A stretch of DNA of 64,000 nucleotides. Source: Marichromatium bheemlicum (lineage in GTDB: Bacteria; Pseudomonadota; Gammaproteobacteria; Chromatiales; Chromatiaceae). The translations under genes were made by a program, and so were the position numbers. Below the pieces are notes generated by a model that did no database searches, was not told where the DNA came from, and was given only the letters and a program-made list of their open reading frames with translations. The stretch is from positions 124,001 to 188,000 of the forward strand of contig NZ_JAAXKX010000002.1 of the NCBI RefSeq assembly GCF_012276755.1. Direction: 5' to 3'. Each line of letters opens with the position of its first letter. Position 1 is the first letter of the stretch. Of the stretch, positions 60,176 to 64,000 are shown piece by piece.

Positions 60176-61054
60176 ATGTCCGAACTCGAACACCTCTTCG
60201 CCCGCGCCGAGACCCTGATCGAGCGTCTCGAGCGGGTGCTCGTCCCCCACACCCCGACACCCGACTGGTCGGCCCACGCCTACCTCTGGCGCCGGCGCGG
60301 CGACCACGGCGGCGAGCTGCAGGCACTGCCCGCGCCGCACCGGCTCGCGCTCGACGACCTGCTCGGGCTGGAGCGGCAAAAGCAGGAGATCCTGCGCAAC
60401 ACCGAGCAGTTCCTCGCCGGGCGCAGCGCCAACAACGTGCTGCTGTGGGGCTCGCGCGGCACCGGTAAGTCATCGCTGATCAAGGCCGTGTTCAATACGC
60501 TGCGCGAACAGGGCCTGCGGCTGATCGAGGTCGACCGCGACGACCTGCTACAGCTGCCCGACATCCTCGCGCTGATCCGCGATCGCCCCGAACGCTTTAT
60601 CCTGTTCTGCGACGACCTTTCCTTCGAGCCCGGCGAGTCGAGCTACAAGGCGCTCAAGGCCGCGCTCGACGGCTCGATCGCCGCCACCCCCGAGAACCTG
60701 CTGATCTACGCCACCTCCAACCGCCGCCACCTGCTGCCCGAGTTCCACTCCGAGAACCGCGAGGCCCGGGTGGTCGACGGCGAGCTGCACCACGGCGAGT
60801 CGGTCGAGGAGAAGATCTCGCTGTCCGATCGCTTCGGGCTGTGGGTCTCCTTCCACCCCTTCGACCAGGCGCAATACCTGGCGGTGGTGCGCCATTGGCT
60901 GGAACGACTGGGGTCGATGGGGGGGAGCGACGACTGGCCGACGATCGAGCAGGCCGCACTGCAATGGGCACTACGACGCGGCTCGCGCAGCGGACGCACC
61001 GCCTGGCAGTTCGCGCGCGACTGGGCGGGGCGGCAACCGACGCCAGCAGAATGA
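60176..61054 (+). CDS. DUF815-family AAA ATPase
   Basis: A 292-residue P-loop ATPase of the DUF815 family. Walker A is WGSRGTGKSSLI (91-102), Walker B is FILFCDDLSFEPG, and ATSNRRHLLPE is the sensor-type segment, followed by SLSDRFGLWVSFHPFDQ. The ATG at 60176 is preferred over 60170 for ribosome-site spacing (AGGA six bases upstream). The cellular role is not established. Confidence 0.88.
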   Translation: MSELEHLFARAETLIERLERVLVPHTPTPDWSAHAYLWRRRGDHGGELQALPAPHRLALDDLLGLERQKQEILRNTEQFLAGRSANNVLLWGSRGTGKSSLIKAVFNTLREQGLRLIEVDRDDLLQLPDILALIRDRPERFILFCDDLSFEPGESSYKALKAALDGSIAATPENLLIYATSNRRHLLPEFHSENREARVVDGELHHGESVEEKISLSDRFGLWVSFHPFDQAQYLAVVRHWLERLGSMGGSDDWPTIEQAALQWALRRGSRSGRTAWQFARDWAGRQPTPAE

Positions 61055-61118
61055 GCAGCTGCCTGCACCACCGGTTCGGGGGATAATCGCGCTGCGAACC
61101 ACGCTACGGAGACCTCGC

Positions 61119-61730
61119 ATGAGACACACCAGTCCGCTGTACGTCGCCCTCCTCGCCCTCGGTCTGCCACTGAGCGTAAGCGCAACCGAGGATCCGGTGA
61201 TCGAGCAACTCGAGGCGGCCGCGACGGCCTACGAGGAAAACAGCCTGCGCGGCGCCATCGGTCATCTCGAGGCGGCCATCGCCGAGATCCAGGAACAGAT
61301 CGGCGCCAACCTGCTCAAGCTGCTGCCCGAGCCGTTGGATGGCTGGCGGGCCGATGAGGCCGTGGCCGAGTCCGGAGGCATGGCGAGCATGATCACCGGC
61401 ACCCACCTGAGCCGTCGCTACACCCGCGAGGACGGCGCCGAGATCACACTCAACCTGATGGCCGACTCACCGATGATGCCGATGCTGACCATGGCGCTGT
61501 CGATGCCGATGATGATGCAGGGCAACCCCGACCTCAAACCCTACGCCCTCGCCGGGCATCGCGGCATGGTCGAGCATGCCGCCGACAGCGAGGACTACGA
61601 GATCACGTTGATGGTCGGCGCCCGACTGGTGATCCAGGCCCAGGGGTCGGGGCTGGATGACAAGGGTGCGCTCGAGGCCTATCTCGAACGGCTCGATCTC
61701 GACGCCATCGAGGCGGCCCTAGGCGACTGA
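61119..61730 (+). CDS. Secreted protein of unknown function with a Met-rich segment
   Basis: A 203-residue protein with a signal peptide cleaved near residue 22 (LSVSA-TE). The mature part starts with a helix (IEQLEAAATAYEENSLRGAI). A middle section then has an unusual methionine-rich stretch (PMMPMLTMALSMPMMMQ, ~125-141), and a C-terminal domain has alternating strands. I do not recognise the family. It is convergent with sppA. Confidence 0.7.
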   Translation: MRHTSPLYVALLALGLPLSVSATEDPVIEQLEAAATAYEENSLRGAIGHLEAAIAEIQEQIGANLLKLLPEPLDGWRADEAVAESGGMASMITGTHLSRRYTREDGAEITLNLMADSPMMPMLTMALSMPMMMQGNPDLKPYALAGHRGMVEHAADSEDYEITLMVGARLVIQAQGSGLDDKGALEAYLERLDLDAIEAALGD

Positions 61731-61739
61731 TCGCGGGGC

Positions 61740-61771
61740 CATGCTGCGGGCGTGTGGCGCGCCGCAGCATG
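61740..61771. terminator. Hairpin between convergent genes
   Basis: A 10-bp inverted repeat (CATGCTGCGG at 61740-61749, CCGCAGCATG at 61762-61771) in the 46-base gap between the convergent secreted-protein and sppA genes. It has no T run on either side; it may act as a bidirectional terminator. Confidence 0.45.
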
Positions 61772-61776
61772 CGGTC

Positions 61777-62787
61777 TCAGCGCAGCACGCTGGCGTCCAA
61801 CCCACCGAACAGACCACCAAGCGCCGCGGCCATGCCACCACCGAGTCGCTCGGCGAAGGAATCGAGCAGGTCGCGTTTCTGGGTGTAGTCGACCACGGCC
61901 TCGGTGCCGAGCTGCTCGCGCGCCACCGTCCCGGCGCTCGCCAGACCATCGATCAGGCCCAGTTCGAGGGCCTGCTCGCCACTCCAGAACAACCCGCTGA
62001 AGAGTTCGTCGCCGCCCTGGAGGCGATCGCCACGCCCCGTCTTGACGACCTCGATGAACTGCTGGTGCAGGGTGTCGAGCACGCCCTGGATGAAGACGCG
62101 CTGCGACTCGGGCAGCGGCGAGAAGGGATCGAGGATGCCCTTGTTGGCACCGGCGGTGAGCAGCCGGCGCTCGATACCGAGATCGGCGAGCAGGCGATCG
62201 AGCCCGAAGCTACCGATACGCACCCCGATCGAGCCGACCAGGCTGGCCTTGTCGGCATAGATGGCATCGGCGCCGACGGCGACGTAATAGCCCCCCGAGG
62301 CACAGAGATCGGCGGCCACCGCATACACCGGCAGATCGTCGCCGTCATGGGCCTCGCGATACTCGACCTTGAGCCTGCCGATCTCGTCGTTGATGTAGCC
62401 GGCCTGCACCGGGCTGCCGCCGGGGCTGTTGATGCGCAGGATCACCCCCTCGACCTGATCGTTGTCGAAGGCCTTGCGCAACGCCCTGACCACCCGATCG
62501 GCGCTGGCCTCGGTGTCGGCGGCGATCACCCCGTCGATGTCGATCAACGCCGCATGAGGCTCGGTCACCGCCATACGCCGATCCCAATCCCGTACCGAGG
62601 CGGCCACCACCAGCCCCACCAGATAGGCCAGGATCAGCAGCTTGAGCACCAGCCCCCAGCGCCGTGAGCGACGCCGCTCGCGCATGTAATCGAGCGCCAG
62701 CTGGTTGATCAGCGCCCGCTCCCAGCCGGGTTGGTCGGGATCGGGCATCGCTGTCTTGCGCCACCGTCTCCAGAATCGCCACTGCAT
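61777..62787 (-). CDS. sppA: Signal peptide peptidase SppA (S49)
   Basis: Membrane-anchored serine peptidase that degrades cleaved signal peptides. The 336-residue protein has a basic cytoplasmic start, one membrane helix (~45-63) and the S49 domain. The Ser/Lys dyad is visible: S164 (DLCASGGYYVA) and K216 (TAGANKGILDPFSP), 52 residues apart as in the short bacterial SppA form. An inner ATG (M14) is an alternative start. Confidence 0.93.
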   Translation of the reverse strand: MQWRFWRRWRKTAMPDPDQPGWERALINQLALDYMRERRRSRRWGLVLKLLILAYLVGLVVAASVRDWDRRMAVTEPHAALIDIDGVIAADTEASADRVVRALRKAFDNDQVEGVILRINSPGGSPVQAGYINDEIGRLKVEYREAHDGDDLPVYAVAADLCASGGYYVAVGADAIYADKASLVGSIGVRIGSFGLDRLLADLGIERRLLTAGANKGILDPFSPLPESQRVFIQGVLDTLHQQFIEVVKTGRGDRLQGGDELFSGLFWSGEQALELGLIDGLASAGTVAREQLGTEAVVDYTQKRDLLDSFAERLGGGMAAALGGLFGGLDASVLR

Positions 62788-62808
62788 CGTTCAGTCTCCG
62801 TGCTGTTT

Positions 62809-63474
62809 TCAGTTCTCGCTCGTGGTGCGTGCGGCAAGCCACCCCGGGATCGCGCTCAACCTATCGATACAGGCCAGCGGCTGGTGCGCAAGCAACCGCT
62901 CCGGGGCATGCACGCCGTAGCTCACCGCCAGCCCCGCCACCCCGGCGTTGCGCGCCATCTGCATGTCGAACTCGGTGTCGCCGATCATCAGCGTCTCCTC
63001 GGCGGTGGCGCCGAGTTCGTCCATCAGCTCGAAGAGCATCTGCGGGTGGGGCTTGGAGAAGGTCTCATCGGCACAACGGGTGGCGTGGAAGAAGCCGCTG
63101 AGCCCGGTCTCGCGCAGCGACTTATCGAGCCCGGCGCGACTCTTGCCGGTGGCCACCGCCAGCCGACAGCCGCGCTCGGTCAACGTCGAGAGCACCTCGA
63201 CGGCGCCCGCGAACAGCGCCGAGGCGTTCGGGGTGGCGCCGAGGAAGCGACGCCGGTAGGCGAGGATCAGCGCCTCATAGATCTCGGGCTCAGCCCCCGG
63301 CAGCAGCTCCCGCGTGCCCCGCTCCAGGCTCAGTCCGATGATCTCGCGCGCGGCCTCGCGCGGGGGCGGCTCCAGCCCCAGCTCGACGAAGGCACGCTGC
63401 ATGCAATCGACGATATGGGCCTCGGAATCCATCAGGGTGCCATCCCAGTCGAAAACGATCAGCTCGAAACTCAC
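62809..63474 (-). CDS. HAD-superfamily phosphatase (Gph-like)
   Basis: A 221-residue haloacid dehalogenase hydrolase with nucleophile D9 and acid/base D11 (VFDWDGTLMDSE), motif II (AVATGKSRAG), motif III Lys (FSKPHPQML) and motif IV (MIGDTEFDMQMARNAG), with a helical cap. It resembles phosphoglycolate phosphatase and the HAD enzyme usually paired with rluC. Substrate not determined. It overlaps the rluC stop by 4 bases. Confidence 0.92.
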   Translation of the reverse strand: MSFELIVFDWDGTLMDSEAHIVDCMQRAFVELGLEPPPREAAREIIGLSLERGTRELLPGAEPEIYEALILAYRRRFLGATPNASALFAGAVEVLSTLTERGCRLAVATGKSRAGLDKSLRETGLSGFFHATRCADETFSKPHPQMLFELMDELGATAEETLMIGDTEFDMQMARNAGVAGLAVSYGVHAPERLLAHQPLACIDRLSAIPGWLAARTTSEN

Positions 63475-64000
63475 GCGCGCTCCTCCAGTGCGTCCAACAA
63501 CCCCTGCAGCGTCTCCGGTAAGGGGGCCTCGACGTGCAACGGTCGGTTCATGTACTCGGCACGGAAACTCAGGGCCGCCGCGTGCAAGAACAAGCGATCG
63601 AGCCCGAGCGCCTTGAGCTCCCGGTTCCAGGTGTCGTCACCGTACTTGGGATCCCCGGCGAGGGGGGCCCCGAGATGGGTGGCATGGACGCGGATCTGAT
63701 GCGTCCGGCCGGTGATCAGGGTGGCCTCGACCAGGGTCGCTATCCGCGACCCGGCCTGGAAGCGGCGCAGCCGGCGAAAACGGGTACGCGCTGGCTTGCC
63801 CTCGACCGGATCGACGCTGACCATACGCTCGCCCCCGCGCAGCACGTTCTTGCACAGCGGCGCATCGACGGTCATCTCGGCGTGTGGCAACTCGCCACCG
63901 ATCAGCGCCAGATAGCGCTTCTCCACCCCACCCTCGCGCATCATCCGGTGCAGCTCACGCAGTGCGCTGCGCCGCTTGGTCACCACCAGACAGCCCGAGG
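63471..64000 (-). CDS. rluC: 23S rRNA pseudouridine synthase RluC (5' end outside window)
   Basis: The C-terminal ~175 residues of an RluA-family synthase that modifies U955, U2504 and U2580 of 23S rRNA. Visible: SGCLVVTKRRSALRELHRMM, the EKRYLALIGGELP strand, the family block ATLVEATLITGRTHQIRVH and GAPLAGDPKYGDD. The catalytic Asp (HRLDRDTSG region) and the N-terminal S4 domain lie beyond base 64000. The following HAD gene overlaps it by 4 bases, the usual partner order. Confidence 0.92.
   Translation of the reverse strand, partial: SGCLVVTKRRSALRELHRMMREGGVEKRYLALIGGELPHAEMTVDAPLCKNVLRGGERMVSVDPVEGKPARTRFRRLRRFQAGSRIATLVEATLITGRTHQIRVHATHLGAPLAGDPKYGDDTWNRELKALGLDRLFLHAAALSFRAEYMNRPLHVEAPLPETLQGLLDALEERA

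Overview
The window is high-GC gammaproteobacterial chromosome. Several points suggest a purple sulfur bacterium or close relative (Chromatiales/Chromatiaceae): the gene order tpiA-secG-tRNA-Leu-nuoABCD, a tmRNA with tag ANDDNYALAA, a DsrC/TusE-family protein, and many PAS, GGDEF and histidine-kinase proteins. That assignment is inference; there is no rRNA or photosynthesis gene to confirm it.

Layout. 1-4290 (minus strand): tpiA, secG, tRNA-Leu(GAG) with its terminator, then nuoA-B-C-D (nuoD runs off the left edge). 4436-5342 (plus): smpB and ssrA (tmRNA), a classic integration hotspot. 5412-12385: a truncated IS3-family transposase remnant, then a complete four-gene Wadjet type I anti-plasmid system, jetA-jetB-jetC-jetD. 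12394-24791: mostly signalling genes: a MESH1-like HD hydrolase, a cut-down histidine kinase, a hybrid PAS kinase, a cysteine-poor DsrC-like protein, alkaline phosphatase, a PAS-GGDEF diguanylate cyclase next to a CheZ-like phosphatase, a lone receiver, an aldehyde dehydrogenase and a cupin. 24887-33469: a sigma-54 response regulator, a GNAT enzyme, a membrane protein, a Wzx-like flippase, a DUF2076 protein, NhaR, four tandem ~186-bp repeats, a FUN14-like protein and a frameshifted cyclopropane-synthase-family methyltransferase.

33551-49854 is conserved housekeeping. On the minus strand are LysM protein, dprA, smg, topA and tsaC. Divergent from them on the plus strand are def, fmt, rsmB, a DUF4390 protein, NtrY/NtrX-like genes, trkA and trkH. 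The NtrX-like regulator lacks the sigma-54 contact loop, and a long heptanucleotide repeat separates it from trkA. 49857-57698 is a second signalling block: a multi-PAS kinase, a chemoreceptor, an Rcp1-like receiver and a REC-PAS-GGDEF-EAL protein. 57683-64000 holds mobB, ettA, a DUF815 ATPase, a secreted unknown, sppA, a HAD phosphatase and the 3' part of rluC.

The accessory system most worth attention is the Wadjet operon beside ssrA. The least explained items are two repeat structures: the 186-bp tandem array, whose hairpin shows a compensated base-pair change, and the CTGGNNN/CCAGNNN heptad array. The cysteine-less DsrC-like protein and the GAFTGA-less NtrX also stand out.
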